From Atriophallophorus winterbourni (taxonomy: Eukaryota > Platyhelminthes > Trematoda > Plagiorchiida > Microphallidae), in NCBI GenBank assembly GCA_013407085.1, contig JACCGJ010000269.1, forward strand, positions 186,001 to 250,000: a stretch of 64,000 nt of DNA, written 5' to 3'. Below the pieces are notes generated by a model. The model was not told the origin of the DNA. It ran no database searches and saw only the letters and a list, made by a program, of their open reading frames with translations. A program made the position numbers and the translations under genes. Positions within the stretch are counted from its first letter, which is position 1. Each line of letters starts with the position of its first letter. This document shows, one piece after another, positions 22,771 to 34,844 of this stretch.

Positions 22771-23995
22771 ATAGAACAACTGTGCGAAAATTCAAATTTT
22801 AGGTGAAATGAAATCTGTGAGTTTCAACAATTTTCTATGAATTACTGATATATTTTTCGCATTTGAAAGGTATTGTTTCGTAAATTTCAATAATTTGCAG
22901 TAAATTTCAGTGCCTCAACTTCAGCATTGATTATTTTAGTCTATGTACGTACTAAACTGAACTATTATTGTCGAAAATATATTTGGTTTATTAAAGCGGT
23001 CTAATCACGTCAAATAAATGAGGGAACAAATGTATAAACAAACAACATTCTCCCATAATAGTCGTGAATGATTTTTACACGAGAATAATTTTGCAACTTA
23101 ATTGAACTTGACGTTAATTTTGTTTTTTTATTACCCGGTTCTCCACATAATTTGATAACTTTTCACTCATTTTCCGAGTAGTCGATTATCAAAATTATTT
23201 TGATTTTGTTACTAAATGGGTGAAGTTATGAATGAGTCTTCGGTCACGAAAATGTTCCTTTGTGGCGCCTGTCCCCGCAGTGCCATAAATCCATCGCAAA
23301 TTTGCCTGTACCAGTGGTTCTAACGTGTCTACGTAAATTAAACTTCTTGTAAGAAACAACAAGTGACTTTTAATTTCACTTGTTTTTATTTCGCTTGTAA
23401 TACCTGGTAATTTGATAAAACCGGGCAGAAGTAAAAATTGGCTAAATGACAAGGAATAATGGACTGCATGTTGGCTAAGGTGATTTTAGGTGCTCATACT
23501 TAGACAAATATGGTTAACTAGGGCAATGATGGCGAGAATTCAAGGTGTTTTTTGTGCATGCCGTATTATCGGATGTGAATTTATGTTGTGGTTCTCTATT
23601 ATGGAGTTAACGTGATGATAAATAGATTTGCAACCGGTCCTGAGCCGCATGCAGAAACGTGGTAAAGTCTTACTACCATTTCCTTCTGTTATATTCTCTA
23701 GGCCTGGGTTGCCCGACAGTCCTTTATTCAGGCATATGATTTCGTGTTCATATTGATGCATTCGGGTACCAATCATTTTCCAGACTGACTGATGTAGCCT
23801 ATTAACCAATGATGTTTGCCCTTTGGTGTTAAATTACCCTTATTTCAACTTCTAACTGCCTCACAGAATAGGGTATTTCTGAAAAAACAGAGAGAAGGCC
23901 CCCAAATTGAACCTGGATTGAAGTCCAGTAGGTTTATTGGTTGCTTGCCATGCTCTTTTACTTTTAGCTCCTGCTGTCACGCTACATACACTAAT
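22771..23995. other. No gene recognised
   Basis: This is AT-rich sequence with a short minus frame at 23452-23195 of no known domain and a partial SINE-like match near 23690-23730. No coding evidence is seen. Confidence 0.4.
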
Positions 23996-24009
23996 GCGCA
24001 AGAACCTTA

Positions 24010-24454
24010 TATATATATATATATTGTAAATGAAAAAGTGCCACCATTTTAGGTGTGTGCGTGATACTACCCGGTTGCCCGGGCCGAAGTAGAGGGGTTG
24101 ATCTTGAGGACTCCCAACTCAAGCCTTTGTCCCGAAAGCCTAACCCGCAAGGCAGCGGAGCGAAATTAAGGATCGCACCTATCGGGGCCGGATACTGTAG
24201 ATACAGTTCACAAGCCATTCGCGAAGTAGAGACCAAGCAGGGACTCTCGATATCATCCCAAACCAGTCGAGCCGGTGATCCTTGCGGATTCATACGCCTC
24301 TCCTGGTATACAATGTCCACGAGGAACAAGGAGACTGTTTGTCTGGCTTCTCACCATTGACCAACCTGGTATGAGTAACTCTGAAGATGCCACGAAGACA
24401 CCGCCCAGTATAGCTCAATGGATCACCACGTCAAGGTCCAGTCTCGGCGCAACG
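24010..24454 (-). mobile_element. Candidate retroposon with 14-bp target-site duplication
   Basis: The perfect direct repeat GCGCAAGAACCTTA lies at 23996-24009 and 24455-24468. Between them is a 445-bp GC-rich segment that ends, on the minus strand, in (AT)n. Duplication length and simple-repeat tail fit target-primed insertion of a short non-autonomous element. No polymerase is encoded. Open frames on both strands are probably chance. Confidence 0.7.
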
Positions 24455-24807
24455 GCGCAAGAACCTTAAGTGATATAGATATTACTGTGGCGAATAGGTT
24501 TCAGGAATTTTCGTGTTTTCGCCACACGTGCGATACAATACCGCTTATTGCGTTTCTGGATCCATTAACAAAGTATTACAAACGTAAATACTTTTCGGAA
24601 AATTACATGTAATACACAGTCCAATATTTAAGCTATTGTAGGATGAAATGGCCACAATTAACACTGTTTAATCACATTAACCTACAATGTACATGGTTAC
24701 GCAGCGAAACACAACATATTTGTATTTACACGATTTCGTATCATACACGCCACAACAACGATTTTATGTTGCATTCATTAGTCTGAGTTTTTTATACGGT
24801 TGATACC

Positions 24808-25062
24808 ACGGATGTGCAATACCACGGATGTACAATCTTACAATACTTCGTGCTGTGCGGCTAACACCGTGCTAAATGGATTGACCAGAGGTATTGAGCT
24901 GCATACTGAAACAGGCCAGAGTCTCACTACCATTTCCTGTTTTTCCTTTTACTGTTATTTTTTCTTCATATGTGTCTGGGCCTGGGCAACCTGACAGTAT
25001 CTTAGCCCACGTGTAGTCTCTGACTGTGCGGCACTTCACATGGATCAGGCTTGTGCTTTCAT
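24808..25062 (+). repeat. SINE-like repeat S, long copy
   Basis: It holds the left block (CCGTGCTAAAT, GAGCTGCAT, AGTCTCACTACCAT) and the right block (GGCCTGGGCAACCTGACAGT, CAGTCTCTGACTGTGCGGCA, ATCAGGCTTGTGCTTTCATA). These recur at least ten times in the window, in both orientations. Confidence 0.75.
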
Positions 25063-25084
25063 ACCATCATGCCATACCGCTCTG

Positions 25085-25445
25085 ATAGTGCTGTGCGATA
25101 CTACATCACCTAAGTAATTCTAAATTTCCCCGCAACGTTATTACTATTTTATTACTATTTTTTCTGTTTCGCGTAGCTTGATGAACTACGCTTGTGCTGA
25201 AAATTTATAAAAATGACAAGGTATCGAGATTCGTTTTCAATTAAATTCCGATGTCAGCGAGACCCTAATGGGATTAGAGTTTTGGCTCCACAGATTGTTG
25301 GCTGCCTGATAATACACTGACCGATTTTCTTTTACTGTGGCTTATGATTCAATCCTTAACCGAATTTTCATTATTAGTATTCATTACCATTTACGATGAA
25401 AGTTTGATGTTTGCCGAAGATTTTCAATTTTTCAGAGTTCTTATC
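25085..25445. other. Candidate upstream region of the MAM-like gene
   Basis: This is the stretch between a SINE-like copy and the signal-peptide exon. I see no clear TATA box, initiator or other exon. A promoter here is only implied by position; if the gene is trans-spliced the start site could be far upstream. Confidence 0.3.
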
Positions 25446-25471
25446 AAATTTTTCTATTTCAAATATTTCAG
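25446..25471 (+). promoter_or_regulatory. Probable splice (or spliced-leader trans-splice) acceptor
   Basis: A T-rich tract ends in TTTCAG exactly 3 nt before the ATG at 25475. In flatworms a strong acceptor this close to the start codon often marks spliced-leader addition. It could equally be the 3' end of an intron in the 5' UTR. The sequence alone does not separate the two. Confidence 0.5.
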
Positions 25472-25474
25472 CTC

Positions 25475-25517
25475 ATGATTTGGCTCGGATTATTTCTTTT
25501 GGGCTTTTGCGCAAATG
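25475..25517 (+). CDS. Signal-peptide exon of the MAM-like gene
   Basis: The exon reads MIWLGLFLLGFCAN plus one base G, then the consensus donor G|GTGAGT. It is a short, very hydrophobic peptide starting with Met and ending in small polar residues, as expected of a secretory signal. It ends in phase 1, which is the entry phase of all 14 A exons, so G|NN gives Gly, Ala or Val at the junction. The intron to A1 is about 5.9 kb and contains RTE fragments. It was too short to show up as a long open frame. Assignment to this gene rests on strand, phase and position; no transcript is available. Confidence 0.65.
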
Positions 25518-25899
25518 GTGAGTGATTCAAAGGACATTCTATTTGCGTTTTTGCTCATAATGAATCGTTTAAGTTCGCAAAATTACATGGCTAACTCAAC
25601 TCAGCTTTGACTGCGTATGGTCTCCTTAAAACATCTATGATCGAAGGGACTGTTTAAGACAACAGGCATATGCTCATTTGCGTTTTCGTCTAAATAAAAT
25701 TCGCAATTTTTAGCGAAAATTAATCTGCTCTACTATACAAACGCGTTATCGTAAAGCGTATTTTTGCACGGATGGCATAGTCGGATCAATTTATTTCTCG
25801 AATCATACCAGCCAAAACTTGTCTATCAAAGGCAAGATTGTTGCAGATTGTTATCTGGTTAGGTTTTCACCTTCGCTCGCCGTAGATTAAACACAGTCA

Positions 25900-26450
25900 C
25901 AGCGAATTCATCACACTTCCAAAGTTGAGTAGCAGGACTTAACTTGACGCCGTCCCCAATTACTGGGAAGGAGATAGTCGCACAAAAGTAAAGTAAGTAA
26001 GTGTTCAGGGGCCTGACCGAGTTTCACGAGTCCTTGGTCTGCTTTACTAAGCACGTGACCAGACCATTTCAGTGCTTGCTTTTGAATATGAAAAACCATA
26101 GGTTGTCCTCCACATCGTGTCTGATCGGCAGCGTTAGGTACTCGGTCAGCATATCGAACACCCAAGATTACCTTCAGGCACGAATCGTCGAAAAGATAGT
26201 GATCCTTTTTCCTGTAACCTCAACGGTCAGGTCTGACATCCATAAACGAATTTAGATTGGATGGCTACTTGAAGATTACGTATTTCAGGTATGAGACTAA
26301 TCCCACGCAATCGCCAGATTTTAACTGTAAACCGCATTGAAAGCATGATCAACCCTTGAATCCTTTCATCTTTCCCTTGGATATTGGGCAACATACTTGA
26401 TGACTGGGCCATGTTTAATTTGACAACCATGGACGCTTAACTGTTAGATG
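25900..26450 (-). mobile_element. RTE-like RT C-terminal fragment
   Basis: On the minus strand IWRLRGISLIPEIR and KFVYGCQT (26350-26230), then LKWSGHVLSKADQGL near 26060, match the usual C-terminal blocks of RTE-type RT (YGCETW, LGHVLR). Stops are present. It lies in the first intron of the MAM-like gene. Confidence 0.6.
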
Positions 26451-26679
26451 TTTAGCATACAACTGGACGAAAATGCCTTTGATTTACCTGGTTTACCTGG
26501 AGAGAGACTTTTGTTTCCAAACTACCTACATGGTCTAGGGATGTTTACATCAATTTAACATTCTTATAAAGAATACCGACGTCATCGGTGTTGTGTATAT
26601 TAGAGATCCCTAGATCCATCGAAACGTGAATCCCTTAGTTGTGCATTATAGCCTGATTCACGATCCTGTCAAAGAAAGA

Positions 26680-28140
26680 GCATAACGGGCGATAACTGGG
26701 AAGGCCCCTGGTGACGACGGAATTCAACCTGAGCTCATCAGCATTATTACAACCTCTTCGCTATTTGCTTCTTTAGTGCTGGTAGGAGGAGTGTGTCACA
26801 CAAGAGATGCGAGACAAAGATCATCACGCTAATAAAGAATAAGGGTGACTAACAATTACAGAGGAATCTCACTTCTGAATGTTGTAGGCAAACTGTTTGC
26901 TAAGGTCTTACAGATCCGGCGACAAGTTTTAGTTGATAGAGGGTGTATTCTTGTTCCCACGCTGTTCGGCATTTTCTTTGCTCTGCTTCTGAAGCACGCT
27001 TTTAATAAAAGAACAAACGGCGTTTACCTACGCACGCGAAGTGATGGCAAGCTTTTCAACCTGAATCGGTTGAGAGCAAAAATCAAGGTACAGGATGTGC
27101 TAATCCGTGACCTACTGTTTGCCGACGATGCAGCCATTATTGCTCACTCCTTAGAACACCTCCAATCGCTAATGGACTGTTGTTCGTCGGCATGCAAAGA
27201 CTTTGGGCTAACAATCAGCATGAGCAGGACCAAAGTCCTCGGTCAAAGGATTGTATCGCCTCCGATCATCACTTTTGGAAACTCAGATTGAAAGATTACA
27301 TCATTTCACATATCTTGGTTCAACTATTGCGGATTGACAGAGCAGCTATCATTTTCCCCGATTGAACTCGCGTGTTTGGAGTAACCACAAGTTAACTGTA
27401 AAGACAAAAGTGATGGTATACAGTGCGTGCGTACTAAATGCTTTACTGTGCGACAGTGAAACCTGGACCACTCACGCTAGACACGAACGGAGGCTGAATG
27501 ATTTCCATCTACGAAGCATCCGTGGTATCTTGAATATATCGTGGATGGACAAAGTGAGTAATGCTAAAGTGCTTTCAAAAGCTGGTCTACAGAACATGTT
27601 CACCCTACTACGACAGCGCCGCCTGCGGTGGCTTAGCCACGTTTACAAACTGGAAACTGGTCGTATTCCCAAAAATATACTCTATGATGAGTTGAAATCA
27701 AGAACTCGATTTTTGGGCAGACCGCGGTACAAAGACGTTTGAAAAAGAGATATAAAAGCTCTTAGCATTGACCCCGCGAGTTGGGAAGAACTTGCTCTTG
27801 ACCGCTTATATTGGAGGCATTGTGTAAAGCGTCATCTACAAGCTGGAGAAGAGAAGATACTGCTCTTGGCTGCTGAACGCAGATCACGCCGCCGGCGTGC
27901 AACTGATGGTGATCGACCGAGTTCTGCCTGTCGGTGCGAGCGCTGCTGAAGAGATTGTTCCTCTCAAATCTGACTGTTTAATCATTCGAAAAGCTGTGGA
28001 ACATGAAAATAATCATGTGATTGTGATGTACATCCATGGTCGACATCGGCCGAAAGAGGCCAACAACAAGTGCTTCAAAATAATCGGCAAGGTTAATATT
28101 TCGCGTACACATTCCATCTTGGGGTGAAACTTACCTTGGT
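26680..28140 (+). mobile_element. RTE-like element: partial RT and 3' zinc-finger end
   Basis: Blocks in order are GDDGIQPELIS (26715), NYRGISLLNVVGKL (26850), TLFGIFFALLLKHAF, LLFADDAAIIAH (27113), FGLTISMSRTKVLGQ, LRWLSHVYKLE (27625), SWEELALDRLYWRHC (27780) and a C-X2-C...H-X4-C finger near 27937. An internal deletion after the GKL block removes the first catalytic Asp, and stops interrupt the frame. It sits within intron 1 of the MAM-like gene in the same orientation. Confidence 0.75.
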
Positions 28141-29180
28141 TGAATACTGTACATAAGTGGCTTTCGACGGAGAACTGATTTAGCAGTTACATCGATAGTA
28201 GCTTGCCAGCGTTATAGATTTGTCTTATTTCATGAAGTTATAGCAAACGTTTAGGAAGTACAAATATAGACCCGCCCCGGTTACTCATGAAGACTACAGT
28301 TTCCAAGATAGAAAGAGTCAATTTACGAGTTTTGCGCTAGCTTACGTAAGGCCAGTGGATGCTTCGTTCACCGTTTCGCTCCAGCTATCGGACCTATAAT
28401 CAAACACTGAATACATTCAGCGACTTTGCATTACCCACGTGCGCGTCGCTTATCGGAAACACCCTGAGCTGAGAGTATGTTTGATGCATTATCTTGAAAA
28501 AATGCGCGGATGTGCAATCTTTTAGTTCTAGTACGGTACTGAGCTGTATGTTGAAACCCGATGAAGCTTCACCACCATCGCGGAATTACTCTTCCGAAGT
28601 AACGGTGAACTAGATACCCATGCGATAAAATATAGGTAGGATTATTCGACTTGCTTTGCTTATGAAAATTATTGGGAAAGCAATCAATGGATGTTATGAT
28701 CATGTTTCGCTTCTGACGCAAAGCAAGTGATCGGGGGACATTTACTATTTGGTTCTTCTGAATCGATATGCCGCTGACAGCTGCGAACCATACTCAAGTG
28801 CTAAGATTAAGTATGGTGGACTTCATCGCCGCTGGTTTGTAGGTACAATTAACAGCTGTTAGCGATTCGGTCACTACTGTGATTGCATTGAACGCTTTGT
28901 TGACGGATCTGGTTTGGATACATCTGAAAATATCGAGGATTCCTTGTTGTTATAGTCCGTATAAATAATGATAACAGATATCACTTCGTTATGGAGTATG
29001 AATGATCGTCTGCCTTGAAATCCAGACGAAAATGTACATAGAATCAAGGGCATGGAGACCTAACGTACGAATTAACTTGCAACTCTAAACCAAGCCCAAG
29101 CTCCGCTAACTCACCTACAATTAAGTTGTTATTACAATTGTGTAGCGTTTCTGTTATGCACACGTACATCTTTGTTACAG
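28141..29180. other. Intron 1 sequence, no exon recognised
   Basis: It holds a partial SINE-like left block near 28508-28585 and otherwise no coding or repeat signal that I can support. Confidence 0.35.
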
Positions 29181-29392
29181 TGATTGCCCCGGTAACGAGC
29201 TGTATGCAATCTCAATGCCATTATTTATTTTGTGTGGCTGACTAGTTATGAGCAACCTACTTGCATGCGTCACTTTGTATTTATCCAGACTTGTGATTTC
29301 TTGTGTACTTGTATGTATGAAAGCACAAGCCTTATCCAGGCAAAGTGCCACACAGTCAGAGACTGCACGTGGGCGAAGATACTGCCAGGTAT
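29180..29392. repeat. Inverted pair of SINE-like repeat S
   Basis: A plus-oriented diverged copy (29180-29305, with CACTTTGTATTTATCCAGAC) runs directly into a minus-oriented copy (29311-29392, with AAAGCACAAGCCTTATCCAG). The two form a partial palindrome that could fold in the transcript. Confidence 0.6.
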
Positions 29393-31388
29393 ATGTGCAC
29401 AATATAGTTTGATTGGCGTTTACAAACACACCACTATTGCATGTGGTATTCACGCCGATTTTTGCTACACAATCACAATTTTAGAGTATAATTAAGAGGT
29501 TTACAAAACACTCTTCGTTGAAAATTATATTCAGCTGTTTACTTGAATGTAAAGCTGACACCACGATATCCCATTGTGTGGGACTCCAAGGTTTACTCCC
29601 CAAGCCTCACTGATATTTGACTCACTCCCAACAGATTTCCTGCTGCGATTTCCGTACACCTTCACAACAGGTTAGATTCTCTAAATTGCAGGGCCCCCTG
29701 CATTATGCACCAATGTATCATTTAATCATCTCTATATGACTGGTAAGATAATGTGCCCGCTATCTTTAACGTGCTCAATAGATTGCGAATACAGCGTCAC
29801 CCAGGCCGCTGCCTTAAGCCATTAAGCTTGAACGTCTGAAGTTTGATTCATAATATTATGCGACATACTATAATAACACGCTGTAAATTGATTTTCATTT
29901 AGGTATTTCTAAAACCTAGCTGCTTCATGGGCATCATTTCTCACAGTTACGCTATTCTCCTTAGCTCGTATTGCGTGTCTAAGTTCTCTATACAAGTTTT
30001 TTAGTATAATTTACTATTAGTTTTAAGTCAGCCTTTGGCATCATGCATTTTCTCACTCTCGCTATATTGCTAAGTTGTATACTTTAATTTGCAATATGAA
30101 TTTTCGCATTTTTGTTAACGTATTTCCAATCATCACCAAGCCGCTCCTGCCGCTTTTACGTTTATTTACTTTTTCGCTTATGTTTTTTTGGAATTCCTGA
30201 CTTCGAATATTTCTTCCAATCAACGGGGCGCTGTTTGGGTGTGCAGACATTGCAGTTAAAGGTTTAGAGTATGCCTTCTCAGCGACCCTGATTGTCAGCA
30301 AATAATTTGCTGAGCACAGCATCGGAACACGTTTGTTGTCCAAGTTTAGTGTGCGTGATCATGGAATCATCATGGAAAAACAGTAGCTTTATGTTCAAAC
30401 ATCGCCGTGTTTCTTTCGCACGTCGCGCTACAGTGTGGCAAGCACTGTAAATAGACCGATCTTTAGCGATCCTTAGCTCTCATCTTGACACTGTAGTCCG
30501 TATTTGGCTAGTACAATTAACAGAATATATTATATTTTTATCCGACGTCGTATAAAAGTGGTCAAATCAGGTCAAATACTTGCTGTTTTAAGGCTTCAAA
30601 TCCTTCTCGCGTTTGGAGACTAGTGTGCTATCAGTGACCAGTCATTCCCACTTTCCATTAGCAGGGTTTTGGAGCTGCAAGTTGTTACCGACTCGTTAAC
30701 AAGTCGTTAATGCTCAACTCGTTTCACATCGGCAAAAGTGCCGTAAACTAGTGGTACTTATGTGAATACCTCATGTGCTTTATGAGCGATAATACGAGTT
30801 TGTCGGGATAGCAGAGTACCCACAAGCTTGGCTTGAAACGGTGGGAAAATGGGAAAATGTTTTGAAGTTTGAAGGCAATGTTGGATACGACTGACTGTCA
30901 GTCTGTTCAATTCATGGAAAATCTTATGATCAGTTTTCAGCGAAATTGGGCTTACTCATATGGGATAATTGCATTCGTCTCGTCGTATATTGTGCCCGAA
31001 AATTTAACATTTGGAAAGAGGTGCCAGGTTGTATGACCATTCAAAGACTGCCTGACATACGATTGCACATCAGTCTTTTCAGGTTGCCGGTAGATTATTT
31101 CTGAAATTCTGTGCTATACGACCCTCAATTAATCTGCTATTTTTATAGCCACATGGAATACTTCGAGTTGCCCAATATTCGTATGACGCTCACGTGATGG
31201 TCTGCTTTGTTTCCATTTTTGACCTCATTCATTACTCCGCTTCACCGTTACAAACTCGTGTTCCTAGTATCGAAGGTGCACAGTGCATCAATGCTTTCAT
31301 TAAGTTTTTCCTCTCCCATCCCACTTTGAGCGTACATCGAAGGGGGTTATGCTAAAAATGCTCAGACGTCTTATATCATTGGTTCCAG
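29393..31388. other. Intron 1 sequence before cluster A
   Basis: No open frame with a recognisable domain is seen. By analogy with other exclusive-exon genes a docking or selector element could lie here, but nothing can be shown by eye. The acceptor of A1 closes the region. Confidence 0.35.
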
Positions 31389-31794
31389 GTCATTCTGAAC
31401 CGAGACCGATCTACTTTTGCCCATTCACCAAAGGTCTGTGTGGTTGGAGCAATGATTTGAATAATTGGAAGCATCGTTGGTCGGTAGTACAGAATGACTT
31501 GTCCTCGGTCATCCAGTCGTTTTGCTGTTTATCAGCAGACGCGAGCTCAGACGTTTATGCACCAAAAGTAGACGATTCACCGTGGTTAACCTCCGATCGA
31601 TCGATGACACCGAACGCCGTCACGAATTTTCGACAAGCTGAAGCAATTCAATCTCGTCTATGGAGTTCCGTTATTCCCATGGCGATGCAACTTAAGTGTT
31701 TGGTTTTCAATTACCGCATTGAGATCGGACAGAAATCTCGAAGCCATTCTTTGGAATCATCCGTATCTTTGGCTCTACTGAGAAGACTCGAAGG
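31389..31794 (+). CDS. Alternative exon A1, MAM-like first half
   Basis: The exon is 406 nt, from TTCCAG|GT to GAAGG|GTGATT. Landmarks in order are YFCPFTKGLCGWSNDLNNW, a second Cys pair start at CCLSADASS, SRLWSSVIP, KCLVFNYRIEIG and the exit LLRRLEG. It carries a longer central loop than most siblings, rich in Ser and Asp. It is closest to A3. Joining A1 to A2 would give a stop after 12 codons. Confidence 0.85.
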
Positions 31795-31968
31795 GTGATT
31801 GATCAGCTCATTGTTTTAGGTCTATTTTCACCCACTAATTTAATCTTGTGCGTTTGGTACGATTGCACTGCGAGCAGGGGTCTTCAGGTGCAAATGTACG
31901 TTACAAATAAATAACTACTAATGACAGGCTTGCTCGCACGCACCTAGCAATATGCCATCCGATTTCAG

Positions 31969-32299
31969 GTTCTCCACCAATCAGTTGGCTATCCTGCCAG
32001 TTTAACAATTCTCCGGATTCCGCGCCATGCGAATGGGTGAACGATGCAAACAACTGGTTTGCCAATTGGCGTCCCGTGCGAATATCGCGAAATTACACGG
32101 CTCTGTGCACTGTGCTTTCTCGACGCGGTCATCGAATGAAATCTAGCGCCATGGATACGACATCCCCGCGGCACGTGCGCTTAGTCAGCCCTCCGGTCAC
32201 TGAAATGGATAATATTAAGTGCTTGCGATTCGCTGTATTATTCTCCGAGTCCTCAACGGTGTACCCGTTAAATTTAGCGTTACTCAAGCGACATGAAGG
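31969..32299 (+). CDS. Alternative exon A2, MAM-like first half (divergent)
   Basis: The exon is 331 nt with acceptor TTTCAG|GT and donor AAGG|GTGAGC. It begins LSCQFNNSPDSAPCEWVND, then LCTVLSRRG, HVRLVSPPV, IKCLRFAVLF and LLKRHEG. It keeps all four framework Cys but replaces the usual RLWSP strand by RLVSP and is rich in basic residues. It is among the shortest members and has no close sibling. Confidence 0.83.
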
Positions 32300-32475
32300 G
32301 TGAGCACAGCCCCTTTCGTTTTTCGTCCTTGTGCTATTACTACTAAACCGAAGAATTTTGAGGGATATGAAGTCTGCGCACGTACTCGCTTCTTCTGGTC
32401 ATTTATTTATTCCTATCGACTGCCTTTTCCGTTATTCGGACCTACCAGTTCAGGCTCGTTCGCACTTTGTTTCAG

Positions 32476-32875
32476 GCCATCAAACACCAAAACCCGTTTA
32501 TTTTTGCCCATTTACCGATGGTCTCTGTGACTGGAGTAACGATTTCAACAACTGGAAATTCCGTTGGTCTGTAACCTCAAGTTCCTATCCAATCAAACAA
32601 TCTTTCGCGTGTATCTCAGCACAACCTGCGGCGGATCAATCTACTCCTATTTCATCCAATTCTCCCTGGCTAATTAAACCGAGCATCTTAACACCAAGGC
32701 CGAATGCAATTCAACCGGACATCGTACAATCACGACTATGGAGCTCCACGATTCCCACTGCCTTAGAGCTGAAGTGTCTAACATTTAACTACCGAATCGA
32801 AACAGGGCTGCATGCTTCCGAGTTTTCGAACACCGATCAGACTGTTTCTCTGTCTCTGATGCGGCGTCTTGAAGG
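32476..32875 (+). CDS. Alternative exon A3, MAM-like first half
   Basis: The exon is 400 nt with acceptor TTTCAG|GC and donor GAAGG|GTGAAT. Landmarks are YFCPFTDGLCDWSNDFNNW, CISAQPAADQ, SRLWSSTIP, KCLTFNYRIETG and LMRRLEG. It shares with A1 the PxPVYFCPF entry and a long Ser/Pro-rich middle, so A1 and A3 look like a duplicated pair separated by the divergent A2. Confidence 0.85.
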
Positions 32876-33188
32876 GTGAATTTTGTTGACTACCTGGTTT
32901 CACACTTCCTATTGAATCTTTGCTTAGGTAGATCAGTTGGACACCTCACGATTATGTACCGCCAAGTTCTGCTTTACTCGAAATTCTTACCTCGAAAACC
33001 CAATCGGGTTGAGTATCCAAATCTTTCTAAAAAATATACTCGGCTTGACTACCCTTTGTTTGTAGTGTACACTTGCAAGCGTACCCTCTAGTGAATCTTG
33101 TCTGAACTTACATTCAAACCATTCTTTTACTCGTAAGTCTTGGTAAGAAAATCTAGCTTACGCCCATTGCTTTTTGTCGTCCCTCTAG

Positions 33189-33576
33189 CAAAACCACTGC
33201 ACGTTTGTACTTTCTCCACCGGACACTGTGGTTGGAGAAACGACGCCAACGACTGGAAATACAATTGGCAGGTTCTAGCTTTACCGCCAACCGATGGCTT
33301 CGCTCGTAAAGACCATGCTATGTGCCTGCTGCCGGAACTCGCAACGTCTTCTGACCTGAATCCGTTCGACTTGAGCCCGTTTTCTAGCGTTCTGCTATCA
33401 ATTAACAGTGCTGCACGATTTGAATCGCTACAGGCGCGGTTGTGGAGTCCGCCGATTTCTAACAGACTGAACATCAGCTGTATTGAATTTCGTTACCAAA
33501 TACGAATTCCTAACGCCCTTGCAAAAGACAAACTTGGAGTTGGACCTTCGCTTTCTTTGCTACGGCGACAAGAAGG
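33189..33576 (+). CDS. Alternative exon A4, MAM-like first half
   Basis: The exon is 388 nt with acceptor CTCTAG|CA and donor GAAGG|GTGAAT. Landmarks are HVCTFSTGHCGWRNDANDW, MCLLPELA, ARLWSPPIS, SCIEFRYQIRI and LLRRQEG. The junction with the signal exon gives Ala rather than Gly. It belongs to the RRQEG group with A5 to A7. Confidence 0.85.
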
Positions 33577-33728
33577 GTGAATAGCTTCGTTTAGGCTGCG
33601 ACAATTTATTTTCCTTTGCGTTTTATCTTTTTCGATTTCTCGTCGCTTGTATCACAGACTATTAGCATAAAGTAAAGCGCCGTCAGTTGTAATCTGTGCT
33701 GATTACACGAAATTCTCGCTTTACACAG

Positions 33729-34071
33729 GCGATCGACTCGTTGCCAACAATTGCACGTTTGAGCAGGACCTCTGTGGCTGGATGAACGATCCGAATAGTT
33801 GGAAGCACCGTTGGAAACGCGTGTCAAATGTAGCCGGTTATACTGGCTCATCTCTATGCCTATTCCACCCACCGCATCAGCATTCAGACTCTGTTAATCG
33901 TCATTCGATGTTTCGGTTGCCTCAAGATTCCCTACAAATCCGCATTTGGGGTCCACCGATTGAAGCAGCTGATGGAATCAAGTGTTTGCTGTTTCGATTT
34001 TTAATCGACCCGAAGCAGACCCCCACCGGCAACATCTTGCCTTCATTGACGTTGCTTCGACGCCAGGAAGG
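33729..34071 (+). CDS. Alternative exon A5, MAM-like first half
   Basis: The exon is 343 nt with acceptor ACACAG|GC and donor GAAGG|GTGATT. Landmarks are NCTFEQDLCGWMNDPNSW, SLCLFHPPHQHSD, IRIWGPPIE, IKCLLFRFLID and LLRRQEG. The middle loop is His-rich, unlike its neighbours. Confidence 0.85.
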
Positions 34072-34273
34072 GTGATTACCATGTTTCCAATTTTTTCACC
34101 CCCAGTTTATTCAAATATTTTGAATGTTTCCGGCTGCGAATGTTCCCACTTGCATGGTCTTGGGGATGGATCTTACAAGTTTCACCATCATCTTGGCAAA
34201 TTTTCACAACAGCAACCTTTCAACTTTCGGCACTCCTTTTCTGTACCATCAAGTATCGCCTTTTGTGTTATAG

Positions 34274-34646
34274 TTTCAACGGAACATTACGTGTGTACAT
34301 TCGGTGAACACTTGTGTGGATGGTCGAATGATCCGAACAATTGGCAATACGCATGGTCAATCAGTGGATGGCTCACTCCCGGTTCGATCTCAAACCAACC
34401 ACAAGAGCGCGTACTCTGTCTCACTGGTTCGCTCAAGAACTCAATTGGTGTGGATTTTTTGGGACGGTCCAATCGAGTTCCCCCAAGATTGACGAACAGC
34501 CACCCGAATTCGTTGCAAGCTCGACTTTGGAGCCCATACATCACGCGTGAAGATGCAGTGCGGTGTTTGAAGTTTTCTTACGTCTTCGATCATGTCGACG
34601 CGTATGTCAAAGGAATGTCGCTTGCGGTTCTTCAAAGACAAGAAGG
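34274..34646 (+). CDS. Alternative exon A6, MAM-like first half
   Basis: The exon is 373 nt with acceptor GTTATAG|TT and donor GAAGG|GTGAAT. Landmarks are VCTFGEHLCGWSNDPNNW, VLCLTGSLKNS, ARLWSPYIT, VRCLKFSYVFD and VLQRQEG. Val replaces Gly or Ala at the entry codon. The long open frame that starts before the exon is read-through of the intron and is not coding. Confidence 0.85.
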
Positions 34647-34844
34647 GTGAATTCGTGGTATTAATGACGAACTCAGTTGTATTAAAATAAGACTCAATCG
34701 GGCTTATGGGCCCTTATTCAGGGTTTACAACCTCAGGTTAATTAATTCTATATATATACACACACGGAACTCTTGATCTTCGTCAATCTTTCTTCAACAA
34801 TTTAGGCCTTCACTGACTCGTTCTTCTCTACTGTTCTGCTTTAG

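Noticed and set aside
30361..30451. Short Met-starting frame (MESSWKNSSF) as an alternative first exon
   Set aside because: It is not hydrophobic and its only near donor would leave phase 2, not the phase 1 that A exons need.
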